64,000 bases of DNA from Gemmatimonadota bacterium (GTDB taxonomy: Bacteria; Gemmatimonadota; Gemmatimonadetes; Gemmatimonadales; GWC2-71-9): contig JAZKBR010000002.1 of the NCBI GenBank assembly GCA_040388535.1, positions 520,485-584,484 on the forward strand, given 5' to 3'. Each line of letters starts with the position of its first letter. Position 1 is the first letter of the stretch. Shown here in pieces: positions 41,098-51,142 of the stretch. A program made the translations under genes and the position numbers. Below the pieces are notes generated by a model. That model did no database searches. It was given only the letters and a program-made list of their open reading frames with translations, and was not told the origin of the DNA.

Positions 41098-42264
41098 CTA
41101 CTTGCACCCCCCCAAGGCGCGCCTCGCGGCGTCGGAGACGCGGGCGCGGATCAGGCGAATCTGCTCGAACGACGCCGCCGGATTGCGCGGCGCGTAGCTC
41201 CGATTGGTGAGCAGGATCACGAAGAGATCGGCCGCCGGATCAATCCAGAGCGCCGTGCCGGTCCAGCCGGTATGCCCGACCGTCCCACTGGTCGCGCAAC
41301 GACCATAGAGTGACGGACCGCCATCATTCGCTTCGCGCGGCGTATCCCAGCCCAGCGCTCGAGACCCGCCGTTGGGAGAGCGGGTGAGAAATTCCTCGCG
41401 GACAATCGGATGCAACCACGCGAGTCGCGTCTGAGTGGAATCGGTGAGCCATCCCTGAGCGAAGCGCGCGAGGTCGAGGCCGGTCGAGAAGATTCCCGCA
41501 TGACCCGCAATGCCATCGAAGGCCCTCGCGTTTTCGTCGTTGACGATCCCACGCTTGCTCTGCTCCTCGCTCTTTCGTGTCGGCACCGCACGGGTGCGGT
41601 CGGCCGCCTCCGGCTGATACATCGTCATCCCCATCCCCAGGGGCGCGAACACCGCATCGCGCGCGAAGGCGTCAAGTGATGTCCCCGACACCTTCGACAC
41701 CACCAGTCCGACGAGCAACGCATTGAGATCGCTGTACTCGGCGTGCAGCCCTGGCGCGCGCACCAGCGGGATGGAGTAGAGCGCCGCGCGTGCTTCGTCG
41801 GGTGTGCGCGACATTCGCCAGATCGGCGCCCACGCGGGGAGTCCACTGGTGTGATTCAGAAGCATTCGCACCGTGACACTGTCCTTGGCACCACCCGAGA
41901 ACTCGGGGAGATAGCGGCTCACCGGCGCATCCAGTTGCAGGCGGCCCTGATCGACGAGCACAGCGGCAGCGCTCGCGGTGCCAACAACCTTGCTCAGTGA
42001 CGCCAGGTCCCAGAGGGTAGTGGCGGGATCGGGCTTCCTGTCGATCGTTCGCCAGGTGATGCGGCCGTAGCCCTTGGCGTAGAGGATGCTGTCACCGCGA
42101 CCGACGACGACGACCGCACCGGGGTACGTCCCCTGCCGAATGCCGTCGAGAATGGCGAGATCGATCTCAGCGAATTTCCGCCCACGCGTCGCGCGCTGGG
42201 CGGAGAGTGGTGCAACACCAATGCAGAGTGCGAGCGCCAGCAGGAAGGTCGAACGTGCGCTCAC
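41098..42264 (-). CDS. Secreted beta-lactamase-family serine hydrolase
   Basis: 388 aa with a signal peptide (TFLLALALCIGVAPLSAQ). Catalytic S89-L-S-K92 in LWDLASLSKVVGTASAAAVL; HAEYSDLNALLVGLVV provides the YSD version of the YxN motif; HTGWTGTALWIDPAADLFVILLTNRSY is the KTG-type HTG box. Closer to D-aminopeptidase/esterase-type family members than to true beta-lactamases. Overlaps the matrixin-like gene by 4 bp. Confidence 0.92.
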   Translation of the reverse strand: MSARSTFLLALALCIGVAPLSAQRATRGRKFAEIDLAILDGIRQGTYPGAVVVVGRGDSILYAKGYGRITWRTIDRKPDPATTLWDLASLSKVVGTASAAAVLVDQGRLQLDAPVSRYLPEFSGGAKDSVTVRMLLNHTSGLPAWAPIWRMSRTPDEARAALYSIPLVRAPGLHAEYSDLNALLVGLVVSKVSGTSLDAFARDAVFAPLGMGMTMYQPEAADRTRAVPTRKSEEQSKRGIVNDENARAFDGIAGHAGIFSTGLDLARFAQGWLTDSTQTRLAWLHPIVREEFLTRSPNGGSRALGWDTPREANDGGPSLYGRCATSGTVGHTGWTGTALWIDPAADLFVILLTNRSYAPRNPAASFEQIRLIRARVSDAARRALGGCK

Positions 42265-43058
42265 TGGACGTGAAGCGATCCCGGCGGCACGGCGTAGAGC
42301 AGCAGCAGCGTGGCCTGGTCGCGGCGCGACGGACCGTTGACCGGCGACGTCGAAAACATCAGGTCATCGTCACTGCCGGAATGCGGCAGGCCGAGTGCGT
42401 GGCCGAACTCGTGCGCTGCAACGCGACGACGCAGCGCCGACGGGAGCACCGCTGTCCCCGGACGCTGACCAATCGAGAGGGTGATCGTCGCGTGTTCGAT
42501 CGCGCCACCAGGATTCCAGCTGACCTTGGTGCTGCCGAGTTCGGTGCTGTCCTGAAGTGAAGGAAGCCACTCGACGCGAATGTCGGCCGATGTCGAGTCG
42601 CGAGTCTCGTTGAGCACGAGCCCCGCTTCGTTCCCTGTCCAGGTGCGCATGCCGGCGCGAGCATCGTCGAGCGCGCCATCCGAGAAACCTGCGACCGTGG
42701 TATCGACAGCGAAGTACACCGTGAAACTGCGTTCGGTGCGATCAGCCCAGCGTGTGAGCACCGAATCGGTTTCGGCGAGCAGCGAGTCGAGGTAGACACG
42801 ATTCCCTTCGCGCTCGAGCCGGCGACGGATTGTCAGGCGGGCCATCATGTCGATCGTCGGTGCACCTGCGGGCTCCGCGTCGACGCCGGGGAGGAGGCCG
42901 GCCGGCTGGTGGCTCGCGGCGGTGGTGCTGGTGCTGGAATCGGTGGTGCTCTGCACCGACGACATCACCGCCACACCGGCTTGGCGCGAACGGAGCTTGC
43001 TCACCCCGATCAGGGCGACGAGAACCACGAGGATGCCGATCAGGATGCGCTGGGCCAT
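42261..43058 (-). CDS. Matrixin-like zinc metalloprotease
   Basis: 265 aa from the ATG at 43058. N-terminal membrane anchor ILIGILVVLVALIGVSKL, a Ser/Thr-rich linker, then a metzincin catalytic domain with VAAHEFGHALGLPHSGSDDDLMF (HExxHxxGxxH zinc motif) and a following Met region MFSTSPVNGPSRRD that may be the Met-turn. IKYVDTTVAGFSD-like and ADIRVEWLPSL segments fit the family. Probably a periplasmic or surface protease. A serine hydrolase gene follows with a 4-bp overlap. Confidence 0.88.
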   Translation of the reverse strand: MAQRILIGILVVLVALIGVSKLRSRQAGVAVMSSVQSTTDSSTSTTAASHQPAGLLPGVDAEPAGAPTIDMMARLTIRRRLEREGNRVYLDSLLAETDSVLTRWADRTERSFTVYFAVDTTVAGFSDGALDDARAGMRTWTGNEAGLVLNETRDSTSADIRVEWLPSLQDSTELGSTKVSWNPGGAIEHATITLSIGQRPGTAVLPSALRRRVAAHEFGHALGLPHSGSDDDLMFSTSPVNGPSRRDQATLLLLYAVPPGSLHVQ

Positions 43059-43138
43059 GACAAGGAATATCGGCTGAACCACCTCCGATTGGCGAGGGTG
43101 CGCTAGCGTCGGCGGGAGGGGGGTCCTACCATTGTGCC

Positions 43139-45397
43139 GTGTTTGAATCCCTGGGAAGGGCCATCGTCCGATGGCGATGGGTAGTTCTCGCCGTCTGGGC
43201 GACGATAGGTATCCTTGCGGCCTATCGGGCCGGGGACACGGTCGGACGGCTGGAATTGCGCGGTGGTGCGAACCAGACCACCGAGGCCCGGATCGCGGAT
43301 TCGCTCCTCTCCACCCGCTTTTCCAGGCCGGTCTCCGAGTTTTTCGCGGTCACCGTCCAGGGCCCCACCCGGATGACCGAAGGGATGCCCGGCCAGCTGC
43401 TCGACTCCCTCATCGACGCGGCCCGGACCGAGCCCGGGGTCGCCGGGGTCCTGTCCGTCCGGACCACCAAGGACGACTCAACCTTCGTGGCCCGGGACGG
43501 CAAGACCACCTTCTTCCTGGTCTCCCTGGGTGTCCGGGGCGATGCCGTGGCCAGGGAAGTTCAGCCGCTCCGCGACAAGTTCGACGCGGTGCTGAACCGC
43601 TTCCCCAACCGCGACGCCTATTCGGTCCTGGTGACCGGACGGGCGCCGCTCGACATCGATATCCGCACGGTGAGCGCCGAGGATGCCAAGCGCAACGAGC
43701 GGAAGCTGATTCCGATCACGCTGGTCGTCCTCGTGCTCGCGTTCGGGGCCCTGGTAGCAGCCTTCCTCCCCATCGTGGTCGGGGTGATGGCCATCGCCAT
43801 CGCCCTGACGATCGTCGGTGTGATCGCCCAGTTCGTCCCGATGTCGGTCTTCGTCCTCAACATGATTTCGATGATCGGCCTCGGTGTCGGGATCGACTAT
43901 TCCCTGCTGGTGGTCACCCGATTCCGCGAGGAACTCAACGCGGGATTGCGGCAGCGCGACGCCGCGGTCCGCACCGTGGCGACGGCGGGTCATGCGGTGG
44001 TCACCTCCGGACTCACGGTGGTGGTGGGCTTCGCGGCACTGCTGCTCACGCCTCTGACCGAGACGAAGAGCGTGGGTGTTGCCGGGCTGGTGGTGGTTGC
44101 GGTGGCCGTCCTGCTCTCGACCACGCTCCTCCCGGCGTTGCTCGCCATCCTGGGCCGGTCGATCGACCGGCCGCGCTGGCTCGCCCGACGTCTCGCCTGG
44201 TATCACCGCCCCGGGATCTGGGAGAAGTGGGCGCGCTCGCTGTCACGGCACCCGTACCGCGCGCTCGCGATCGGCGCCAGCGTCATCGGCGTGCTCACCT
44301 TCCCGGTCCTTTTCCTCAAGGTCGGACTGCCGAGCCGCAACTGGTGGCCGGTCGAAACCGAGGCCGGGGCGGGAGTCGCGACGCTCGAGCGGATGGGAAT
44401 GTCGGGATACATCCAGCCGGTGCGGCTGCTGGTGGAATTCCCCCAGGGCACCGACGCCACGAGCGCCACGGGGCTCCGTGCCCTGCGCAAGCTTTCCGAC
44501 ACGTTGCGGTCAGATCCACGCGTTCGTGACGTGAAGTCGCTGGTCGATCTCAAGCGCGGCACCAGCGTGCTCGAGTATTCCCTGCTCTACAGCGAGCCTG
44601 ACACCGTGCGGGTGCGCTATCCCGACTTCCTGGATGCCTATCTCGCGCGCGACAACCGCACCACGCTCATCGACGTGATCCTCTCCGACACCACCTCGCT
44701 GACCACGGCGATGGACGTGGTGCGTGATGTCCGGCAGATGGCGCGTTCCGGGTCGATCAAGCAACTGAAGGGCGCCGAGATCCGAGTGGGCGGCTATGTC
44801 GCTGGCGCCTACGATTTCCAGGAACTGCTGCTCGCGCGCTTCCCGCTGATCGTGCTGCTGATCCTTGGCGTGACCGCGCTGATGCTGGCGGTGGTCTTCA
44901 AATCGGTGCTGGTACCGATCAAGGCTGTGGTGATGAATTCGCTCTCGGTGGCGGCAACGTTCGGGTTGATCACCCTGGTGTTCCAGCACGGCATCGGCGG
45001 GCAGCTCTTCGGTCTCGATGGGCCGACGTCGGCGATCTACGTCCTGGTGCCGGTGGTCGTCTTCGCCGTGGTCTTCGGCCTGTCAATGGACTACGAGGTC
45101 TTCCTGCTGTCGCGCATCAAGGAGGCCTTCGACCGCACCGGTCAGAACACGCTGGCCACCCGCGAGGGACTCTCGGCGACCGCGTCGGTGATTACCTCCG
45201 CCGCGATCATCATGATCGCGGTGTTCGGCGCGTTCGCGTTCGCGCGGATCCTGCTGATGCAGTTCGTAGGCTTCGGGCTTGCGGTGGCAGTCTTCCTCGA
45301 TGCCACGGTGATCCGGATGGTGCTGGTGCCGAGCCTGATGCAGATCGCCGGCGACTGGAACTGGTGGCCGGGGTACAAGAAGCCACCCAAGGAGTGA
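43139..45397 (+). CDS. MMPL/RND family transporter
   Basis: 752 aa with 12 predicted TM segments in two homologous halves, each with a large periplasmic loop (about 35-190 and 400-550). Motifs: MISMIGLGVGIDYSLLVVTRFREELNAG in half 1, VVFAVVFGLSMDYEVFLLSRIKEAFDRTG in half 2 (GxxxDY proton-relay motif) and VPVVVFAV. Exports lipids or hydrophobic compounds, or serves in envelope assembly, by proton motive force. No cognate regulator beside it. Confidence 0.92.
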   Translation: MFESLGRAIVRWRWVVLAVWATIGILAAYRAGDTVGRLELRGGANQTTEARIADSLLSTRFSRPVSEFFAVTVQGPTRMTEGMPGQLLDSLIDAARTEPGVAGVLSVRTTKDDSTFVARDGKTTFFLVSLGVRGDAVAREVQPLRDKFDAVLNRFPNRDAYSVLVTGRAPLDIDIRTVSAEDAKRNERKLIPITLVVLVLAFGALVAAFLPIVVGVMAIAIALTIVGVIAQFVPMSVFVLNMISMIGLGVGIDYSLLVVTRFREELNAGLRQRDAAVRTVATAGHAVVTSGLTVVVGFAALLLTPLTETKSVGVAGLVVVAVAVLLSTTLLPALLAILGRSIDRPRWLARRLAWYHRPGIWEKWARSLSRHPYRALAIGASVIGVLTFPVLFLKVGLPSRNWWPVETEAGAGVATLERMGMSGYIQPVRLLVEFPQGTDATSATGLRALRKLSDTLRSDPRVRDVKSLVDLKRGTSVLEYSLLYSEPDTVRVRYPDFLDAYLARDNRTTLIDVILSDTTSLTTAMDVVRDVRQMARSGSIKQLKGAEIRVGGYVAGAYDFQELLLARFPLIVLLILGVTALMLAVVFKSVLVPIKAVVMNSLSVAATFGLITLVFQHGIGGQLFGLDGPTSAIYVLVPVVVFAVVFGLSMDYEVFLLSRIKEAFDRTGQNTLATREGLSATASVITSAAIIMIAVFGAFAFARILLMQFVGFGLAVAVFLDATVIRMVLVPSLMQIAGDWNWWPGYKKPPKE

Positions 45398-45405
45398 TCC
45401 TTGTG

Positions 45406-45427
45406 GGTGCGGCGCTAGCGCCGCACC
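45406..45427. repeat. REP-like perfect palindrome between convergent genes
   Basis: Perfect 11-bp arms GGTGCGGCGCT and AGCGCCGCACC, flanked by TTGTG and TACATTG, in the 39-bp gap between the MMPL stop (45397) and the polA stop (45437). Positioned to terminate both transcripts. Confidence 0.85.
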
Positions 45428-45436
45428 TACATTGAT

Positions 45437-48292
45437 CTAGCTCTTTGCGTCGACCCAGTTCTCCCCGATCCCGATCCCGACCAGCAACGGCACGCTCAAC
45501 TGGGCGGCGCCTTCCATGTGCTCCTTGACGAGGCGTGCGGTCGCATCGGCCTCCTCGCTCGGCGCCTCCACCACCAGTTCGTCGTGCACCTGCAGCAGGA
45601 GCTGGCTCTTGAGCCCGGCGGCGGGAAGCGCGTGATGAATGTTCACCATCGCCATCTTGATCAGGTCGGCGGCCGAGCCTTGCAGCGGCGTGTTCTGCGA
45701 GAGCCGCTCGCCGAACGAGCGCACATTGAAATTGCGGTCGTTGATCTCCGGGATGTAGCGCCGGCGTCCGAACAGGGTCTCGACATAGCCCTGCTCGCGA
45801 GCGATCTCGACTTGCTTGTCGAGATAGGCGCGCACGCCGGAGAAGCGGGTGAAATACTCGGCGATGAATCGCTTGGCTTCGTCCTGCGGGATCCCGAGCT
45901 GCTTCGAGAGCGCGAAGGGTCCCTGCCCGTAGATGGTTCCGAAGTTGATCGTCTTGGCCCGCGATCGCATCTCGCCCGTGACCTCGGCGAGGGGGACGTT
46001 GAAGATGATCGCCGCCGTCTGCCGATGGATGTCGGCGCCGGCGCGGAATGCCTCGATGAACGCCGGATCACCGGAGAGATGGGCCATCAGCCGCAACTCG
46101 ATCTGCGAATAGTCGGCCACCACGAAGCGACATCCCCGGGCGGGAATGAAGGCCCGCCGAATCGCTTCGCCGCGCGGCGTGCGGATCGGGATGTTCTGCA
46201 GGTTGGGGTCGGTTGACGCAAGCCGACCGGTGGACGCGCCCACCTGATTGTACGACGTGTGGATCCGGCCGGTTTCCCGGTTGACCTTGGTCGGCAGTAC
46301 ATCGACATACGTGCTCTTGAGCTTCTGCAGTTCGCGATAGCCGAGAATCAGCTTCGGCAATTCGTGTCCCATCTCGGCGAGCTGCTCAAGAACCTCGGCA
46401 TCAGTCGAGGCGCCGGTCTTGGTCTTCTTGAGTACCGGCAGCCCCTGCTCTTCGTACATCACCTGCGCGAGCTGGCGCGGCGAATTGATGTTGATCGACT
46501 TGTTGCCGGCGGCACGCTGGATCTCCTGCTCGAGCACTTCGAGATCGTGGCCGAGCGCCGAGCCGAGTTCAGCGAATCGTGGCACGTCGATGGCGATGCC
46601 GGCCCATTCCATATCGACCAGCACCGGGACGAGCGGCATCTCGATGGTATCAAGCAGCGGCCGGAGCGAGGTGCGTTCGAGCTCCGGCTCGAAGAGCGCG
46701 TGCAGTGCCAGCACGGTGGCGCTGTCGGCGCCGCAGTAGGCGGCGGCACGGGAGATCGGGACTTCCGCGAAGGGAATTTGTGCCTTGCCCTTGCCCGTGA
46801 GATCGGTGTACTGGGTCATTGATACGCCGAGAAACTCGAGCGCAAGCGCATCGATGCCGTGGGATCGGCGCGATGGATCGAGCACGAACGAGGCGAGCAT
46901 GGAGTCGTAGGCGATCCCGCCAACTTCAATGCCTGCGCGCCGCATCACCTGGGTGTCGTACTTGATGTTGTGACCGGCCTTGGGCACGCTCGCATCGCGC
47001 AACAGCTCGGCAATTGGTGCGCACGCCGGTGACGTGATCGCGGGAAGGTTCTGCCACTCGGTCGGGTCGCTTGCCTTGCCATCGGCATCGGTGGCAGCGT
47101 CGTTGCCGCCGAAGAGATCCTTGGCGGGTGCACGATGCCCGAACGGCAGATACCACACTTCCGTCGGGGAGATGGCGAAGGAACAGCCGATCAATTCAGC
47201 GTCGTGGGGTTCGAGCGACGACGTCTCGGTGTCGAATGCCAGCAACGGTGCCTGACGCAGCCGTGCAGCAAGGGCCGGGAGATCGGCAGGGTCGCGGACG
47301 ATCGTGACGTCGAGCGCGGGACCCGCGGGGCGCGACTCCACGACTGGCACTTCGCTGCCAGCGGCAATCGCCGCTTCGACCACGTCGCCATCGAGTTTCT
47401 CGACCCGCGCCATCAGCGACGTGAACTCGAGTTCGTTGAAGACGCGCGCGAGCGCGCTCTTGTCGGGTCGTTGCGCGAGTACACTCTCGAAGTCGAGCTC
47501 GACCGGCACGTCAGTCTGGATCGTGACCAGCCGCTTGGAGAGGCGAGCCACATCATTGGAAACCAGCAGCGCTTCACGGGCGCGCTTGCCGGGGATCTCG
47601 GCGGCCTTCTCGAGCAAGGTTTCGATGTTGCCGTACTCGGTGAGCAGCTGTACCGCGCCCTTTTCGCCGATTCCCTTCACGCCGGGAACGTTGTCCGACG
47701 AATCGCCGACGAGCGCGAGATAGTCGGTCACCTGGTGCGGCGGGACACCAAGCCGCTCCGAGGCGTTGGCTTCGTTGACCCACACCTCCTCGACGCCGGC
47801 CGGGCCGCCGCGGCCAGGATTGAGTAGCGCCACGTTCGGGCCGATCAGCTGATAGAAGTCCTTGTCCCCTGAAACCATCACGGCCTGCAGCCCGTGCTGT
47901 GCCGCACGGCGAGCCAGGGTTCCGATCACATCGTCTGCTTCGTAGCCGTCGACCGCGATCAGCGGGATGCGGAAGGCCGCGAGCAGTTCACGCACGCGCT
48001 CGACGGCGGTGTCGAAGTCGGCCTGCAACTCGTCATCAAGTTTTTCGCGGGTCGACTTGTACTCCGCGTACTCGAGGGTGCGGAATGAATCACCGGCGTC
48101 GTTCACCCAGACGAGATAGTCGGGGCGATACTTCTCGCGGAGCCGCAGCAGGAAGTTGGTGACACCCCACGCCGCCGAGGTGTTTTCGCCTCGGGCCGTG
48201 CGCAGTGGGCGAGAGATCAATGCGAAGAACGCCCGGTAGATGAAGGCGTAACCATCGATCAGGAAGATCTGGGGGGGATTGTGATTCGGCAT
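45437..48292 (-). CDS. polA: DNA polymerase I
   Basis: 951 aa. 5' nuclease domain (1-300): IFLIDGYAFIYRAFFAL, VMVSGDKDFYQLIGPNVALLNP, DYLALVGDSSDNVPGVKGIGEK. 3'-5' exonuclease domain (about 320-520) with LLAFDTETSSLEPHDAELIGCSF (Asp-x-Glu intact), AGHNIKYDTQVMRRAGIE and YCGADSATVLALHALFEPEL. Polymerase domain: TGRLASTDPNLQNIPIRTPRG, FVVADYSQIELRLMAHLSGDP, RSRAKTINFGTIYGQGPFALS and LLQVHDELVVEAPSEEAD. All three activities look intact, so it serves in Okazaki fragment maturation and repair with proofreading. Confidence 0.98.
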   Translation of the reverse strand: MPNHNPPQIFLIDGYAFIYRAFFALISRPLRTARGENTSAAWGVTNFLLRLREKYRPDYLVWVNDAGDSFRTLEYAEYKSTREKLDDELQADFDTAVERVRELLAAFRIPLIAVDGYEADDVIGTLARRAAQHGLQAVMVSGDKDFYQLIGPNVALLNPGRGGPAGVEEVWVNEANASERLGVPPHQVTDYLALVGDSSDNVPGVKGIGEKGAVQLLTEYGNIETLLEKAAEIPGKRAREALLVSNDVARLSKRLVTIQTDVPVELDFESVLAQRPDKSALARVFNELEFTSLMARVEKLDGDVVEAAIAAGSEVPVVESRPAGPALDVTIVRDPADLPALAARLRQAPLLAFDTETSSLEPHDAELIGCSFAISPTEVWYLPFGHRAPAKDLFGGNDAATDADGKASDPTEWQNLPAITSPACAPIAELLRDASVPKAGHNIKYDTQVMRRAGIEVGGIAYDSMLASFVLDPSRRSHGIDALALEFLGVSMTQYTDLTGKGKAQIPFAEVPISRAAAYCGADSATVLALHALFEPELERTSLRPLLDTIEMPLVPVLVDMEWAGIAIDVPRFAELGSALGHDLEVLEQEIQRAAGNKSININSPRQLAQVMYEEQGLPVLKKTKTGASTDAEVLEQLAEMGHELPKLILGYRELQKLKSTYVDVLPTKVNRETGRIHTSYNQVGASTGRLASTDPNLQNIPIRTPRGEAIRRAFIPARGCRFVVADYSQIELRLMAHLSGDPAFIEAFRAGADIHRQTAAIIFNVPLAEVTGEMRSRAKTINFGTIYGQGPFALSKQLGIPQDEAKRFIAEYFTRFSGVRAYLDKQVEIAREQGYVETLFGRRRYIPEINDRNFNVRSFGERLSQNTPLQGSAADLIKMAMVNIHHALPAAGLKSQLLLQVHDELVVEAPSEEADATARLVKEHMEGAAQLSVPLLVGIGIGENWVDAKS

Positions 48293-48775
48293 TGCTCAAG
48301 AATAACGCGCGCCGTGATGGCCGGGGTGCTGGTGGGGTTGGCGGCGGGGCCGCTTCCGGCGCAGCGGATCGAGAATCGCTTTCCCCGGCCCCTGACCACG
48401 CCGATTCACCGGTATCGGCCGACGACTCGCGCGGATTCGGTTGATCGCACGGGCAGCAAGATCATCGGGGCATTGGTGGGTGGTGGGATCGGACTCGTGG
48501 GCGGTGCCTACGTCGGCTCCGCGATCGATCGCGCCACTGACACAGGCGGCTGTGAGGACTGTGGCCTGGTGGGGGCGATCATCGGCGCGGCGATTGGCGA
48601 GGGGCTATTGCTGGGGACCGGGGTCCATCTCGCCGACCCGGTGCCGAGAAAAACGGTGCGCCGACTGCTCTTCTCCCCGCTGATCGCGGGGGGTGCTTTG
48701 CTGGCAGCGATTGCGACCAATCAGGCCGCGGTCATGTTGATTGCCCTGCCGATCCAGATCGCCGTGGTGTGGTGA
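48281..48775 (+). CDS. Secreted glycine-zipper protein, unknown function
   Basis: 164 aa; a GTG at 48281 gives a positively charged n-region (IRHCSRITRAVMAGVLVGLAAGPLPAQ) but overlaps polA's divergent 5' end by 12 bp; an ATG at 48317 avoids this but yields a weak signal peptide. Two glycine-zipper hydrophobic units (GSKIIGALVGGGIGLVGGAYVG and GLVGAIIGAAIGEGLLLGTG) flank a GGCEDCG loop with two Cys, like the 8431-8958 protein. Ends in a hydrophobic LLAAIATNQAAVMLIALPIQIAVVW. Function unknown. Confidence 0.72.
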   Translation: MIRHCSRITRAVMAGVLVGLAAGPLPAQRIENRFPRPLTTPIHRYRPTTRADSVDRTGSKIIGALVGGGIGLVGGAYVGSAIDRATDTGGCEDCGLVGAIIGAAIGEGLLLGTGVHLADPVPRKTVRRLLFSPLIAGGALLAAIATNQAAVMLIALPIQIAVVW

Positions 48776-48790
48776 GCGCGCTCCTGCGGC

Positions 48791-50167
48791 TCAGGGACCG
48801 GTGGACGGTGCCTGAGCCTGCAGGCGGACGCGAACCCGCTCGAAATCGGAGCGCGAGGCGGGGGTCAGCCGGAAGCGACCAAACCCAGTGACATCCTGAA
48901 AGACCAGGGCGAGTCGCAGGTCGTTGTAGGTCCACCTGACGTAGCGCCCCTGCTGCTGCAGCCCCTGATCGAGCACTTCATCGGGTTCGCCGAGGGAGAC
49001 AAAGACTTCGCCGCGGTCGGTGCGCCACCCGGGGACGCCTTCGCCGGGGAAGCGCTGGTTCGCGAGCGAAACCAGGCCGAAGTAGCGATCGAGCGCTTCG
49101 TTTTCGGGCGTCTGCAGGTTCGGATCGGTGGCGCGATAGAACTCGCGCCAGAGCGAGGCGCGATCACCGGCCTTGGCGCGACGCATCGCATCGAGTCGGC
49201 GATCCTGTCCGAAATAGCGCAGCAGCGAGATGAGGTCGTCGAAGTTGGTGACCACCCAGTTCTGCGAGAACGACACGACGGCCGAGTTGCGCTGGACGGC
49301 GGCCCCACTGCCGACGACGATTTCGAGCTGACCGAGTGGAGCCGAGTCGGGGGTGATGCGGACCGCCTGACTCTCGATTTCCCGCACCCCGTCGAAGACC
49401 ACGTTGGTCCTGTAGATCACGGTATCACGCTCGTCGCGCACTTCGAGGGGGACCGTGGTGCGGCTCTTGAAACCGATGCCCTCAAGGTAGACCAGCAGCG
49501 TGTCACCACCGAAGGCGACGGAGCCGCGCGAGTTGAGGACAATGGTGAGCGAGTCGTTGCGGCTGCCGCGGCCGCGGACCTGATAGGCGAGAATCGGCGC
49601 GGTGATCGAGCCGGGCGCGAAGCGAGGGGCAACGACCTTCTGGGTCGCGGTGCCGATCTGGGTGTTGCCGATGTCGCGGACCCGCACCGTGAGTTGATAA
49701 TCACCGGGGGCGACGAGCGTCTCCTGCTGCAGGAGGATGCTTTCGTCGGTCCGGAGCGTCTCCTGGAAGGAGGCCACCCGGATCGCCTCATCCCGCGCGA
49801 GCAGGATGGTTGGTACGCCGGGGCGCGTGAGTTGGTACTCGACTCGGTACTTTGCGGTGTAGCCGGCGCCGTCGCGCTGGAAGGCAAACTCGCGGTTCGA
49901 GAGCGAGAGGCCGATGACAGCGAGCGTCGAGTCACCGCGACCCGGGACGAAGGCGATCGAGCCGACGTAGAAGAGCTGGTCGGTGGAGACGAAGCGGCCC
50001 ATCCTGGTATAGAGGGCGGCGGGATTGAACAGCTGGGTGAGCTGCTGCTCAGGAGAAGACGCCGGATTTTCGCCCACCCGCTGCCAGGTGGTACAGGCGG
50101 CAAGGAGGGGGAGAAACGCCGCTACGACGCGGGCCGCACGAGGGCGGCAGAGAGATATGAGGCGCAT
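48791..50167 (-). CDS. GWxTD domain-containing lipoprotein
   Basis: 458 aa with a lipoprotein-type signal (ARVVAAFLPLLAACTTW). The body is beta-rich (about 60-300), then the GWxTD domain: LFGEFYRATDPNLQTPENEAL-type helix (WREFYRATDPNLQTPENEALDRYFGLVSLANQRF), GEGVPGWRTDRGEVFVSLGEPDEVLDQ and VRWTYNDLRLALVFQDVTGFGRFRLT. The GW-x-TD-x-GRV motif names the family, which is common in Acidobacteria and Gemmatimonadota secreted proteins. Role unknown. Confidence 0.9.
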   Translation of the reverse strand: MRLISLCRPRAARVVAAFLPLLAACTTWQRVGENPASSPEQQLTQLFNPAALYTRMGRFVSTDQLFYVGSIAFVPGRGDSTLAVIGLSLSNREFAFQRDGAGYTAKYRVEYQLTRPGVPTILLARDEAIRVASFQETLRTDESILLQQETLVAPGDYQLTVRVRDIGNTQIGTATQKVVAPRFAPGSITAPILAYQVRGRGSRNDSLTIVLNSRGSVAFGGDTLLVYLEGIGFKSRTTVPLEVRDERDTVIYRTNVVFDGVREIESQAVRITPDSAPLGQLEIVVGSGAAVQRNSAVVSFSQNWVVTNFDDLISLLRYFGQDRRLDAMRRAKAGDRASLWREFYRATDPNLQTPENEALDRYFGLVSLANQRFPGEGVPGWRTDRGEVFVSLGEPDEVLDQGLQQQGRYVRWTYNDLRLALVFQDVTGFGRFRLTPASRSDFERVRVRLQAQAPSTGP

Positions 50168-50247
50168 ATACCAGTATAAGACGAGCGAACCGGACTCGCT
50201 TGCGCTTGCAGGCGTGCTAGGACGTTCGGTACCTTAGTGGAATCCCC

Positions 50248-51138
50248 ATGGCACAAGATCCCCTCGTCGGTCAGACGATTGCCGGCTACACCGTCCAGAA
50301 GGCGGTCGGTGAAGGCGGTACCGCCCAGGTTTATCTCGCTGAGCATCCGGAGCGCGGCAGGGTCGCGCTGAAGGTGCTTCGCCCCCGGCTTGCCACCGAC
50401 CCGATCGCGGTCAAGCGCTTCCTGCGCGAGGCCGAATTCGGCGCCCGTGTGGTACACCCCAACGTGGTGCGCACCTTCGACTTCGGCGAATCCGGCGGGG
50501 TCCAGTACCTGGCCCTCGAATGGGCCGAGGGTGAGCCGCTGGAGACCTTCCTGGGACGGTCGGGGAAGCTCTCGACGGCGGTCGCCGCGAACATGATCCA
50601 GCAGCTGGGCGCGGCCCTCACCGAGGCGCATCGCGCCGGGATCATTCACCGCGACCTGAAGCCGGCGAACATCATGTACGACCCGGCAACCCAGACGGCC
50701 CGGCTGCTCGATTTCGGGATCGCGCGGGACGCCGAGTTGCCGCAGGAAGAGCGGCTCACGCGCGCCGGATTCTTCGTCGGAACCCTGCAATACGTGGCTC
50801 CCGAGGCGCTTTCGGGCGAGCTCGTGGGTGAGCAGGCCGACGTCTATTCGCTGGCCGTCATCGCTTACCAGCTTCTGACGGAAGTGACGCCGTTTCCGGG
50901 CAAGAACCCGCGCGAACTCTTCCAGCAGTTGCTGACCCAGGATCCGATCCAGCTCAACATGGCGGAGAAAGGCTTGAAGTTCTCGCCGCGACTTGAAGAG
51001 GTCGTGATGAAGGGATTGTCGCGCGATCTCAGCAAGCGCTGGAAGACGATCCGCGATTTCACGGCGGCGTTCTGTGACGCGGCCACGGCAGAGCCGGAGA
51101 AGAAGGGCTTCTTCGGTTCGCTCTTCAGCCGCAACTGA
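50248..51138 (+). CDS. Serine/threonine protein kinase, kinase domain only
   Basis: 296 aa, Hanks-type. Glycine loop VGEGGTAQVYLAEH (about 20-33), VAIK-type Lys42, HRDLKPANIMYD (Asp136), DFGIARD (Asp155), GTLQYVAPEALSGE, QADVYSLAVIAYQLL. The C-terminus is a short KKGFFGSLFSRN tail with no TM or PASTA/beta-propeller sensor, unlike many bacterial relatives, so it is probably cytosolic and may need a partner for signalling. It is followed within 4 bp by pyrE, so expression is linked to pyrimidine synthesis. Confidence 0.93.
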   Translation: MAQDPLVGQTIAGYTVQKAVGEGGTAQVYLAEHPERGRVALKVLRPRLATDPIAVKRFLREAEFGARVVHPNVVRTFDFGESGGVQYLALEWAEGEPLETFLGRSGKLSTAVAANMIQQLGAALTEAHRAGIIHRDLKPANIMYDPATQTARLLDFGIARDAELPQEERLTRAGFFVGTLQYVAPEALSGELVGEQADVYSLAVIAYQLLTEVTPFPGKNPRELFQQLLTQDPIQLNMAEKGLKFSPRLEEVVMKGLSRDLSKRWKTIRDFTAAFCDAATAEPEKKGFFGSLFSRN

Positions 51139-51142
51139 CGTG